Positions 6,704-14,135 of a DNA stretch of 17,334 nt are shown one piece after another. The translations under genes were made by a program, and so were the position numbers. Positions within the stretch are counted from its first letter, which is position 1. Each line of letters starts with the position of its first letter. This stretch comes from Actinomycetota bacterium (lineage in GTDB: Bacteria; Actinomycetota; Thermoleophilia; Solirubrobacterales; Solirubrobacteraceae). The stretch is taken from contig VAWY01000172.1 in the NCBI GenBank assembly GCA_005888335.1, positions 1 to 17,334 on the forward strand, written 5' to 3'. The notes below the pieces were generated by a model. It saw only the letters and a program-made list of their open reading frames with translations, ran no database searches and was not told where the DNA came from.

Positions 6704-7917
6704 CGCGCGCCGGCGGGGCCGCCGAGAAGCCGCGCGAGGCCAGCCGGCGCCTCGAGCGCCAGCTCCTCGCCAAGGTCGACGAGATGCTGCATGAGGCCCG
6801 TGAGCAGCTGGGCGTCGAGCTGCCTGCGCCGGGCGGTGCGCAGGGGCCGCTGTGGCACGCCGGCAGCATCCTCAGCCGGGTCACGTGGTCCGCGCTGTCG
6901 CAGCTCGAACAGGTCGGCGAGCCCGAGGAGCTCGACGACGACGCCCGCGAGCGCGCCGAGACGCTGACCGCGCTGGCGCTGCGCGCCAACGACCTCGAGG
7001 ACGACGTCCGCCGGCACGCGCTGACGTCGCGCGAGCAGCGCCTGGCCCAGGTCGAGCGCGGCCTCAGCCGGCTGCGCCGGCTGCGCACCTCGGCGGAGCT
7101 GCTCGACGCCGTCTGTCAGGAGGTCGTGCGCAGCTGCGGGTTCCGGCGCGCGATGCTCAGCCGGATCGAGGGCGACGCGTGGCTGCCGTGGATGGCGCAC
7201 TTCCGCGGCGATCCCGAGGTCGGGCGCGAGTTTCTGGAGTGGCTCCGCAACCGGGAGATCACGCTCGACGAGCTCACGCTCGAGCGCGAGCTCGTGGCCG
7301 AGAAGCGGCCCGACATCGTCCTCGACGCGCCGAACAACCCGCGCAGCTACAAGCCGCTCCTGGCCGTCGGGCAGGTGACGTCCTACGTCGTCGCGCCGAT
7401 CCTCCCCGCCGGCCGCGTCGTCGGCCTCCTGCACGCCGACCATGGCGCGACGACCCGGGAGGTCGACGTCAGCGACCGCGACGTGCTGTGGGCGTTCGCC
7501 GAGGGCTTCGGACGCCTCTACGAGCGCGTGGTGCTGCTCGAGCGCATGGCCGCGCAGCGCCGCTCGATCCGCGAGCTGTTCGAGATGGCGGAGACCACGA
7601 TGGCCTCGCTCGCGGATGCCGACATCGAGCTGGTGACCGCCTTCGACGAGGAGGAGCCCGAGCTGGCCGCGATCGGCGAGGCGACGCTCGACACGCCGCG
7701 CGGATCGCCCGAGCTCGACGAGCTGCTCACGGCGAAGGAGAAGGAGGTCCTCGCGATGATGGTCCGCGGGCTCTCCAACGCGGCGATCGCCGAGCGCCTC
7801 GTGATCAAGGTCGGCACGGTCAAGTCGCACGTCAAGCACATCCTGCGCAAGCTCGGCGCCGTCAACCGCGCCGCGGCGATCTCCAAGTACGCCGAGATGA
7901 CCTCGGAGCGGCGTTAG
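6700..7917 (+). CDS. GAF-domain LuxR-type transcriptional regulator (second of tandem pair)
   Basis: A 405-residue paralogue of the preceding gene, coupled to it by an ATGA overlap (ATG at 6700-6702, previous stop TGA at 6701-6703). Residues 1-115 are mostly helical, with a Gly/Pro-containing stretch near 40-50. The GAF-like domain at about 118-285 repeats the family landmarks: RSCGFRRAML, NNPRSYKPLLAVG, SYVVAPILP, VGLLHAD and DRDVLWAFAEGFGRLYER. An acidic linker (DEEEPE) precedes the LuxR helix-turn-helix at about 340-400: LTAKEKEVLAMMVRG, AAIAERLVIKVGTVKSH and HILRKLGAVNRAAA. Being made in fixed ratio with its sister, it may form heterodimers with it; that is inference. It ends three bases before the convergent HAD-PlsC gene, with no space for a terminator. 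DNA targets could include its own promoter region and the flanking lipid operon. Confidence 0.87.
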   Translation: MTRAGGAAEKPREASRRLERQLLAKVDEMLHEAREQLGVELPAPGGAQGPLWHAGSILSRVTWSALSQLEQVGEPEELDDDARERAETLTALALRANDLEDDVRRHALTSREQRLAQVERGLSRLRRLRTSAELLDAVCQEVVRSCGFRRAMLSRIEGDAWLPWMAHFRGDPEVGREFLEWLRNREITLDELTLERELVAEKRPDIVLDAPNNPRSYKPLLAVGQVTSYVVAPILPAGRVVGLLHADHGATTREVDVSDRDVLWAFAEGFGRLYERVVLLERMAAQRRSIRELFEMAETTMASLADADIELVTAFDEEEPELAAIGEATLDTPRGSPELDELLTAKEKEVLAMMVRGLSNAAIAERLVIKVGTVKSHVKHILRKLGAVNRAAAISKYAEMTSERR

Positions 7918-7920
7918 CCA

Positions 7921-9351
7921 CTACGCGTCCGCAGGCCAATCCTCGAGCGTGCGCACGAACAGCTCGCGCACCTCGGCGACGTGGTCGCCGAGCGTCTTGC
8001 GCGTCCAGCCGGCGACGGAGATCGGCTCGTGGACGTGCACGTCGACGGTGCCGGGGCGGATGACCTTCGAGCCGCGCCACAGCAGCTCGCCCGCGTTGCG
8101 GATCACGACGGGCACGATCGGCACGCCGCCCTGCATCGCCATGTGGAACGCGCCCTTCTTGAACGGGCCGACGGTCGGCGTCGGGGAGCGGGTGCCCTCG
8201 GGGGCGATCGCGATCGAGTAGCCCTCGTGCAGCCGCTCGACGACGGGCTGGAGCGCCTCGCGGGCCTGGAGCCCGTTCGCACGGTCGACCAAGGCCATGT
8301 TCCCCAACCGCGCGATCTGCCCGAAGCCCGGCTGGTGCGCGACCTCCTTCTTGGCCACGCCGGTCATGTCCTCGCGGACGAGCCGCATGATGATGAAGCC
8401 GTCGAGGATGCTCTGGTGGTTGAAGATGAAGATCGCCGGGCGGTGCGACCAGAGGTGGTGCTCGCCGGTCACGTTGACGTGGACCCCGGCGAGGGTCAGC
8501 ATCGCGTCCGATCCCGTCGCCAGCGTGAAGTTCATCGCGTCGCGCCGGCTGCGGTTGATCAGCCCCATGCCGAGCCCGGCGCCGAAGGCCGTGGCCAGCC
8601 CGCCGTAGGCGGCGACGGTGCGAGCGAGGGACGTGAGGCCCGGGCGCTTGCGCGAGGGCAGGCGGCGGATCGGCCAGCCCTCGTGCGCGGCGACCTCGGC
8701 CAGCGCCGGGTTGGGGTTGACGGGGCGGGGATGGCCCACGGTCCGCAGGAAGTCGACGTCCTCGCCGCCGTTGCCGTACGCGTAGCTGACCTCGAGGTCG
8801 ATGCCCGCCTCGCCCGCGAAGCGCCGCACCGCGGCAGCCTTGCCGGGTCCCCACAGGATCGGGCCCTCGACGCGGCCCGTGAGGACGTCCCCCACCCGCT
8901 CGAGCCGCGTGCACAGGACGTGCTCGATGCCCAGCTCGCGCGCCATCGGCTCGACCTGGAAGGGCAGCGCCGACGTCGCGATCACGATCGTGTGCCCGCG
9001 CCGGCGGTGGGCGGCCAAGAGCTCGAGCATCTCCGGGTACAGCAGGCCGCCGAGCGAGCCGCGCAGGAGCCGGTCACCCACCTTCGACAGGTGCGAGAGG
9101 TGGTGCCCGCGCAGGGACTGGACCCCCACGCGCATGAACCTGTCGAAGTCGGCGCGACCCGTCTTGGTGTCGAGGCCGACCCGCACGAGCCTGGCCGCCT
9201 CGGCGGGCGTCATGTCGTTGCGCCGGGCTCGGTCCTGGATGTACGTGGCCGCCGAATAGCCGTCGATCAGCGTCCCGTCGAAGTCGAAGAACGCCCCGAC
9301 CTGCGGCCCCGTGGGCCCCTCGAGCGCGTCGTGGGCGAGTCGCTCGGTCAT
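7921..9351 (-). CDS. plsC: HAD-IB phosphatase-like / PlsC acyltransferase fusion
   Basis: A 476-residue two-domain protein of the type found in mycobacteria (Rv2483c-like). The N-terminal half is HAD-like: FFDFDGTLIDG (D23, D25), ATSALP at about 125-130, GPGKAAAVR with Lys171, and YGNGGED (192-198) where the usual GDxxxD has Asn for the first Asp. A middle segment rich in Gly/Ala at about 245-265 could touch or span the membrane. The C-terminal half (about 290-450) is a PlsC acyltransferase: FNHQSILDG gives the HxxxxD pair (H312, D317), PEGTRSP (384-390) is the substrate-binding motif, and PIVPVVI is block IV. It should acylate lysophosphatidate to phosphatidate; the HAD half may act on a phospholipid head group, but that is uncertain. 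The start at 9351 follows the stop of the PlsB gene by one base. It is the last gene of the lipid operon. Confidence 0.85.
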   Translation of the reverse strand: MTERLAHDALEGPTGPQVGAFFDFDGTLIDGYSAATYIQDRARRNDMTPAEAARLVRVGLDTKTGRADFDRFMRVGVQSLRGHHLSHLSKVGDRLLRGSLGGLLYPEMLELLAAHRRRGHTIVIATSALPFQVEPMARELGIEHVLCTRLERVGDVLTGRVEGPILWGPGKAAAVRRFAGEAGIDLEVSYAYGNGGEDVDFLRTVGHPRPVNPNPALAEVAAHEGWPIRRLPSRKRPGLTSLARTVAAYGGLATAFGAGLGMGLINRSRRDAMNFTLATGSDAMLTLAGVHVNVTGEHHLWSHRPAIFIFNHQSILDGFIIMRLVREDMTGVAKKEVAHQPGFGQIARLGNMALVDRANGLQAREALQPVVERLHEGYSIAIAPEGTRSPTPTVGPFKKGAFHMAMQGGVPIVPVVIRNAGELLWRGSKVIRPGTVDVHVHEPISVAGWTRKTLGDHVAEVRELFVRTLEDWPADA

Positions 9352-9352
9352 C

Positions 9353-11704
9353 TCAGTCGGCGTCCTTGGCCAGGCGCTGATCGCGATCGATCTGCGCGAC
9401 GACCCGGATGCGCCGCACGAGGTCGCGCAGCTCGTGCACGAAGGCCGAGCGCCGCGCGGCGAGGTCCTCCGCATCGCGCGGACTTCGTCCGCGTGCATCG
9501 AGCAGGCCGCGGTCGCCGGCGAGCTTGAGGCCCGTCTTGAACAGCTCGGTCGACACCGCCTCGCCCGCGGAGATGCGGTGCTGCAGGCGCAGTTGCTCGC
9601 CGAGCGCCAGGCACTCGGTCAGGACCTGCGACTGCTCGAGCGGCTCGGTCGGGTCGTGGGTCGCCAGGCACTCGGCGACGACGAGATAGGCGTCCAGGAA
9701 CGAGGCGAGGATGCGGTGCGCCATGAGCGCCCCCGACCCGGCGAGCGCCCGGCCGACGTCGCCGAGCGTCAACTCGCCGCCCCACTGCCAGGACGGATCG
9801 ATGAGCGCGAGCTCCTCGCGCATCTCGCCCTCGAAGCGCTCGCGCTCGGAGAAGAAGAACTCGAACTTGAGGACGTCGCGCAGCCGGAACGCCTCCGCCC
9901 ACGCCACGTCGATCTGCGCCGTCCCGCGCTGCTCCTCGGCGGCGCGTACCAGCGCGAGCTCGGCGATCGAGCGGTTGACGAACCAGTGGATGACGCTGTT
10001 GCGGTAGAAGGCGGCGACCAGCTCGTTGTCGCGGCCGATCGCATAGACCGGCTGGGTGCCCCGGTCGAAGCACTGGACCACGCCGTGCTCCATCAGCGCG
10101 GCGAGCGTCCGCCGCGTCCCCTCGACCGTCTCGAGCTCGGAGAGGTCGACGCTGCCCGGGAGCTCGCGCGCCTCGGCGTAGCGACGCAGCGGGTCGAGCA
10201 CGTCGCGGATCTCGCGTGCGGTGAGGAAGCGCCCGTCGACGCCCAGCAGCGCCAGCGTGACCAGCCCGTTGCGGGTGGCCGGCGTGGCGTGGTTGATCCG
10301 GGTGCACACCTCGAAGGCGAGCTTGCTCGTCGACAGCCGCCGCTCGGCGGGCCAGCCGTGGCGCCGAAGGACATCGGTGACCGCCACCGGCTCGCCGAAG
10401 TCCACGCGCACCCGGCCGAAGCGTTGGCTCTGGCGCCAGGCGTAGCGCACGAGCCAGCCGAACCCCTCCGGTTGCTTGACCGCCCCCCGCGACTCGCGCG
10501 TCATCTCGGCGACCTCGGCGAGCTGGTCGTAGGTGATCGAGACCGGGACCACCTGGACGTCGTCGACGCCGGCCTCCTCGATCGCGTCGACCAGGTAGCG
10601 CAGCAGGCCCATCCGCGGCGGCAGGAGCTTGCCAGTGCGCGAGCGGCCGCCCTCGACGTACCACTCGAGGTTGAAGCGCTTGCTGACCAGGTAGCCGAGG
10701 TAGCGGCTCAGCACCCAGCGGTAGACCTGGTTGTCGCGGAAGACGCGCCGGATCCAGATGACGCCCACGCGCCGGCCGAGCGGGCCGAGCGGCCAGAAGG
10801 CCATGTTGATCCCGCCGAGCGTGTGGTTGGGCGGGAAGCCCTGCTCGTAGAGCAGCGACGCCAGCACGAAGCCGTCGAGGTTGGACTTGTGCGACGGCAG
10901 GAAGACCAGCGGGTGCTCGCGGCCGAGCGCGCGGATGCGCTCCACTGCCGCGGCGGAGAACGACAGGTCGTACGCGCGCGAGTACAGGAACCGCGCGAGC
11001 CGGGCCCAGAGCTCGCGCGCCACCGGGCTCTGCGTCGAGCTCATCTCCTCGAGGTACTCGAGCGCCTCGCCCCTGACCTCGTCCGGCGAGCGCCCGAGCC
11101 GGTCGGCCAGGTCGCGGAGCCCGTCCTCGAAGGCGCGGCCGCCGACCAGCTCGTCCTCGACGTCGCGCGGCACCTTGTAGCGCGAGCCGGTGACCGACCG
11201 CTCGCAGCGGTCGAGCGCCAGCCGCGCCTGGCGGTCGACGAACGCCGGGAGCCCGCCGCCGGCCGACTCCTCGCGCATGCGGCGCTCGAGCTCGCTCAGC
11301 GGGGCGGGCTTGCCCACGAGGAGCCGCCAGCGGTCCGGCGCCGAGGCCAGCATGCGCTGCCGGGCGCGGCGCGACGGCCGCGCCCGATGGCGCAGCCGGA
11401 GGAGGTCGCGCAGGCGCCAGCGGCGGTCGCCGTCGCGTCCGGGCGGAAGCCAGGCGACGCGCACCGGCGCGATCAGGGCGTCGGCGCCCTCGGCGGTGCG
11501 GACCGCCTCGGCGGCGCTCCATGCCACGCGCACGTCCGCGCCGGCCGCCGCGGACGCCCGCGTCCGCGCAGCGAACGCCTCGACGACGTCGCGATCGGCC
11601 GAGGGGTCACCGTCGACGAGCACGACCGTCCGGCCGTCGAACGGCGGCGCGTCGTCCCGCGGCGCGACGACCGCAGGGGCGCGCTGCCCGTCAAGCACCA
11701 CCAT
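9353..11704 (-). CDS. plsB: Glycerol-3-phosphate 1-O-acyltransferase, PlsB type
   Basis: A 783-residue membrane-associated acyltransferase that would transfer an acyl group to the sn-1 position of glycerol 3-phosphate, the first step of phospholipid and triacylglycerol synthesis. The four acyltransferase blocks are clear: LPSHKSNLDG (H272, D277), GVIWIRRVFRDN (314-325), VEGGRSRTGKLLPPRMG (350-366) and VVPVSITYD (385-393). Length and layout match the mycobacterial PlsB2 type (about 790 residues), with a long N-terminal region and a helical C-terminal domain of some 350 residues. The first 65 residues are poorly conserved in appearance, so the true start could be a little downstream; the ATG at 11704 is kept because it overlaps the WS/DGAT stop by 14 bases, typical of coupled genes, and has a GGGGGG run just upstream. 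The stop precedes the PlsC-fusion start by one base. Confidence 0.9.
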   Translation of the reverse strand: MVVLDGQRAPAVVAPRDDAPPFDGRTVVLVDGDPSADRDVVEAFAARTRASAAAGADVRVAWSAAEAVRTAEGADALIAPVRVAWLPPGRDGDRRWRLRDLLRLRHRARPSRRARQRMLASAPDRWRLLVGKPAPLSELERRMREESAGGGLPAFVDRQARLALDRCERSVTGSRYKVPRDVEDELVGGRAFEDGLRDLADRLGRSPDEVRGEALEYLEEMSSTQSPVARELWARLARFLYSRAYDLSFSAAAVERIRALGREHPLVFLPSHKSNLDGFVLASLLYEQGFPPNHTLGGINMAFWPLGPLGRRVGVIWIRRVFRDNQVYRWVLSRYLGYLVSKRFNLEWYVEGGRSRTGKLLPPRMGLLRYLVDAIEEAGVDDVQVVPVSITYDQLAEVAEMTRESRGAVKQPEGFGWLVRYAWRQSQRFGRVRVDFGEPVAVTDVLRRHGWPAERRLSTSKLAFEVCTRINHATPATRNGLVTLALLGVDGRFLTAREIRDVLDPLRRYAEARELPGSVDLSELETVEGTRRTLAALMEHGVVQCFDRGTQPVYAIGRDNELVAAFYRNSVIHWFVNRSIAELALVRAAEEQRGTAQIDVAWAEAFRLRDVLKFEFFFSERERFEGEMREELALIDPSWQWGGELTLGDVGRALAGSGALMAHRILASFLDAYLVVAECLATHDPTEPLEQSQVLTECLALGEQLRLQHRISAGEAVSTELFKTGLKLAGDRGLLDARGRSPRDAEDLAARRSAFVHELRDLVRRIRVVAQIDRDQRLAKDAD

Positions 11705-13127
11705 CGTCCCCCCCGCCCTCGGCCAGCGCGACGACCTCGCCGAGGCCCTCCTCGATGCAGCGCACGAACCGCTCGTGGTCGGGCACGGCGACCGAGTCGA
11801 CGTTGACGCCGATGTAGCACCGGCCGAGGTACGACAGCAGCGTGACCATCACGGCGGGACCGGGCGCGGCGCCGAACGGATAGGCCTCCACCACGCGAGC
11901 GCCGGCGATGTAGGCCTGCCGGGAGAGTCCCGGGACGTTCGAGGCCTGCAGGTCGATCGATCGCGTGACCCGCTCGGTCATCGGCGCCGACACGGCCGCC
12001 GGCAGCCGGCTCAGCGCCGGCGCCATCACGCTCATGAAGTTCAGCGCCGGCTCGTCGCGGGCCGCGCGCACGCGCTCGCGCACCACCCGCACGCGCTCGC
12101 GGGCGTCCTCGAGGCCGACCGGTGCGGCGATGCGCGCCCCGGCGATGCGGTTGGAGCCGAGCGGGTCCTCCGCCTTGCGCATGCTGACCGGCAGGGCGAA
12201 GGTCAGCTCGTCGACGTCGACGCCGTGCTCGGCGTGGTAGCGCCGCATCCCGCCGGCGAGCCCGGCGAGGAACGCGTCGTTGAGCGACCCGCCGGCGGCC
12301 TTGCCGCCGCCGCGCAACTCGGCGAGCGACAGGTCGATGGTCCCGAAGCGCCGCCCGAGGCCGCGCTGCTCGAGCAGCGGCGAGCTCGCCGCGGGCGCGG
12401 GCCCGAGCACCTTGGCGAGCGACTGGACGTAGCGCAGGCCGCCGGCGACGCTCTGCGGGTGGCTGACGACGCGGTCGGCAAGCGACGTGACGCGGCCGCC
12501 TGCCCGCAAGACCTCGTGCGCGGCCCGGCGAGACAGGCCGAGCAGGTTGCTCGCCGACACACCGACGCCGCTCAGCCGCTCGGGGGCGGGCGCGGGAAGG
12601 TCGCTGCGGCGGCCCGGCTCGGCGCGGTCGCTGTGCAGGATGTCGAGCATCTGGACGAGGCCCTTGCCATCCGCCAGGGAGTGGTGGAGCTTGAGCAGGT
12701 AGGCCGCGCGACCGTCCGGCAGCCCCTCGACGAGCGTGGCTTCCCAGAGCGGCCGCGCGCGATCGAAGGGCGCCATCGCCATGACCTGCGCGAGGTCGAG
12801 GACCTCCTGCATCGTCCCGGGCTCCGGGAGGCGAGCGAAGCGCAGGTGGTAGGCGAGGTCGAAGTCGCGGTCGACGACCCAGCGCGGCGCCGCGAGCCCG
12901 AGCGGATCCTCGACGACGCGCTTGCGCAGCCGCGTGAGCAGGCGCGTCGCCCACTCGTGCGCCGCGATCAGCCGCTCGCGCTCCGGCGGCCCGTCGAGCA
13001 CCTCGAGCAGCACCCCGGTCGAGCGCAGTCGCGGGTTGAGCTCGGCGCGCCACATCAGGCTCTCGAGCGGGTTCATGTGTGCCTCGGCGCCCCACTCGCT
13101 CGCCGCGCGCGTCGTCAGATCGGTCAT
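11691..13127 (-). CDS. Wax ester synthase / diacylglycerol acyltransferase (WS/DGAT)
   Basis: A 478-residue enzyme that would join acyl-CoA to diacylglycerol, or to a fatty alcohol, making storage lipid. The catalytic motif HHSLADG (148-154) fits HHxxxDG, preceded by PLWEATLVEGL and YLLKLHHS. The C-terminal half carries the WES acyltransferase tail: SNVPGLSRQAYIAG, PFGAAPGPAVMVTLLSYLG and a final acidic Gly-rich end. It begins the lipid operon; the stop overlaps the PlsB start by 14 bases. The start at 13127 is supported by AAAGGGA six to seven bases upstream; Met18 (MNPLESLMWRAE) is a possible alternative, because many relatives begin near there. Clustering with PlsB and PlsC recalls Rv2484c-Rv2482c of M. 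tuberculosis, although the gene order of the two acyltransferases differs. This placement suggests a role in triacylglycerol rather than wax ester production. Confidence 0.88.
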   Translation of the reverse strand: MTDLTTRAASEWGAEAHMNPLESLMWRAELNPRLRSTGVLLEVLDGPPERERLIAAHEWATRLLTRLRKRVVEDPLGLAAPRWVVDRDFDLAYHLRFARLPEPGTMQEVLDLAQVMAMAPFDRARPLWEATLVEGLPDGRAAYLLKLHHSLADGKGLVQMLDILHSDRAEPGRRSDLPAPAPERLSGVGVSASNLLGLSRRAAHEVLRAGGRVTSLADRVVSHPQSVAGGLRYVQSLAKVLGPAPAASSPLLEQRGLGRRFGTIDLSLAELRGGGKAAGGSLNDAFLAGLAGGMRRYHAEHGVDVDELTFALPVSMRKAEDPLGSNRIAGARIAAPVGLEDARERVRVVRERVRAARDEPALNFMSVMAPALSRLPAAVSAPMTERVTRSIDLQASNVPGLSRQAYIAGARVVEAYPFGAAPGPAVMVTLLSYLGRCYIGVNVDSVAVPDHERFVRCIEEGLGEVVALAEGGGDDGGA

Positions 13128-13277
13128 CGCGTCCCTTTATCGCTGACGCGCGCGGGCGCGGCGACGCCTCGCGGGGTGAACGCGCTCCCCCGTTCGGGAG
13201 ACGGGGTTCACCCCGCGAGGCGTCGTGATCCCGGCGTCGCGGCCGTACGCTCGGCCTGTCCGAGAAGGAGATGCGCC
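13128..13277. promoter_or_regulatory. Divergent promoter region, lipid operon / third GAF-LuxR regulator
   Basis: These 150 bases lie between two divergent genes and should carry both promoters. The ribosome binding sites are AAAGGGA (minus strand, near 13132-13138) and GAAGGAG at 13264-13270 (plus strand). A hairpin with perfect 20-base arms fills the middle (listed separately). TACGCT at 13246-13251 is a weak -10 candidate for the plus strand. No good -35 is visible. Confidence 0.5.
13162..13225. repeat. Perfect 20-base inverted repeat around a 24-base loop
   Basis: The left arm, 13162-13181, reads CGACGCCTCGCGGGGTGAAC; the right arm, 13206-13225, is its exact reverse complement. The loop has a smaller nested inverted repeat, CTCCC-CCGTTC-GGGAG, at 13185-13200. 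There is no T-rich tract on either side, and the structure is not at a gene end, so it is not an ordinary terminator. It lies between the starts of the WS/DGAT gene (35 bases away) and the third GAF-LuxR gene (52 bases away). It could be a paired operator, a leader RNA hairpin, or a palindromic repeat element of the genome. Confidence 0.85.
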
Positions 13278-14135
13278 GTGCCCGATGAAGCGTCCTCTGT
13301 CGTCGGTGTCCGTCGCGCGCTGGCGAAGCTGCGCACGGCCCGGTCGCTGCCCGAGCTCTACGACCGCGCGACGCGCGCGGTGTGCCAGGAGTGCGGTTTC
13401 GACCGCGCCGTGCTCTTCCGGCTGCAGGGCCCCGAGATGATCCCCGAGAGCGTGGAGTTCAAGGGGGACCCGGCGTGGGCCGCGGAGTTCCAGCGGCTCG
13501 GCCAGACGAACCGCATGCGGATCGACCACGACATCGTGGAGACCGAGATGATCTACACGCGCGAGCCCATGCTCGTGCCGGAGGCGCAGGACAACCCGCG
13601 CGGCTTCAAGCCGCTCGTGGAGGCGTCGCGGACCAGCTCGTACACGGCGGCTCCGCTCATCCCCGAGAACGTGATCATCGGCTTCATCCACGCCGACTGC
13701 TACTTCGCGGGGCGCGACGTCGGCCCGCACGACCGCGACGTCCTCGGGACGTTCGCCGAGGGGCTCGGCTACGCGATCCAGCGCACCGCGCTGCTCGCCG
13801 AGGCGAAGGCCCAGCGCTCGAAGATCCACCTCCTGCGCAGCGTGGTCGACGAGATGGTCGGCAAGGTCTCCGACGTCGTCGCCGCGATCGAGCGCGCCGC
13901 CGGCGACGAGGAGCGACCGAGCGCGCCCGTGCTCACGATTCCGGGCTTCGAGATCACCCGGCGCGAGGCCGACATCCTGCGGCTGATGGAGCAGGGCGAG
14001 TCCGACGAGCAGATCGCGGCGCAGCTCGGCATCCCGCGGACCGGCGTCGGCTGGCACGTCGAGCGGACGCTCGAGAAGCTCGGCGCGGCGAGCCGCGACG
14101 AGGCCGTCGCCCGCTATCGCCGGGTCACGGCGTGA
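13278..14135 (+). CDS. GAF-domain LuxR-type transcriptional regulator (third copy, short form)
   Basis: A 285-residue relative of the tandem regulators, lacking their N-terminal helical region. The GAF-like domain occupies about residues 12-180, with the family landmarks QECGFDRAVLF, DNPRGFKPLVEAS, SYTAAPLIP, IGFIHADCYF and DRDVLGTFAEGLGYAIQR. A helical linker follows. The helix-turn-helix at about 223-282 (FEITRREADILRLMEQG, then DEQIAAQLGIPRTGVGWHVE) is LuxR-like, but the usual GTVKSHV turn reads TGVGWHV, so DNA specificity probably differs. The GTG start at 13278 is chosen because GAAGGAG stands seven bases before it; the ATG at 13271 is out of frame. It diverges from the lipid operon across a long palindrome, a natural place for it to act. 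Its end overlaps the convergent alcohol dehydrogenase by 11 bases. The ligand is unknown. Confidence 0.85.
   Translation: MPDEASSVVGVRRALAKLRTARSLPELYDRATRAVCQECGFDRAVLFRLQGPEMIPESVEFKGDPAWAAEFQRLGQTNRMRIDHDIVETEMIYTREPMLVPEAQDNPRGFKPLVEASRTSSYTAAPLIPENVIIGFIHADCYFAGRDVGPHDRDVLGTFAEGLGYAIQRTALLAEAKAQRSKIHLLRSVVDEMVGKVSDVVAAIERAAGDEERPSAPVLTIPGFEITRREADILRLMEQGESDEQIAAQLGIPRTGVGWHVERTLEKLGAASRDEAVARYRRVTA

Noticed and set aside
9311..11806. Plus-strand open frame of 831 codons opposite the PlsB gene
   Set aside because: It is antisense to clear acyltransferase motifs and has biased shadow composition (repeated Arg, Glu, Asp, Ala, Val) and no recognisable domain.
13162..13225. Long hairpin as a CRISPR repeat or standard terminator
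   Set aside because: There is one inverted pair only, without direct repeats or spacers, and it lies upstream of both genes without a T-tract.
11190..14135. 981-codon plus-strand frame that would extend the third regulator far upstream
   Set aside because: Only the last 285 codons show GAF and LuxR motifs. The part before them is antisense to the WS/DGAT gene and runs through the palindrome; a GTG with a good ribosome binding site stands at 13278.
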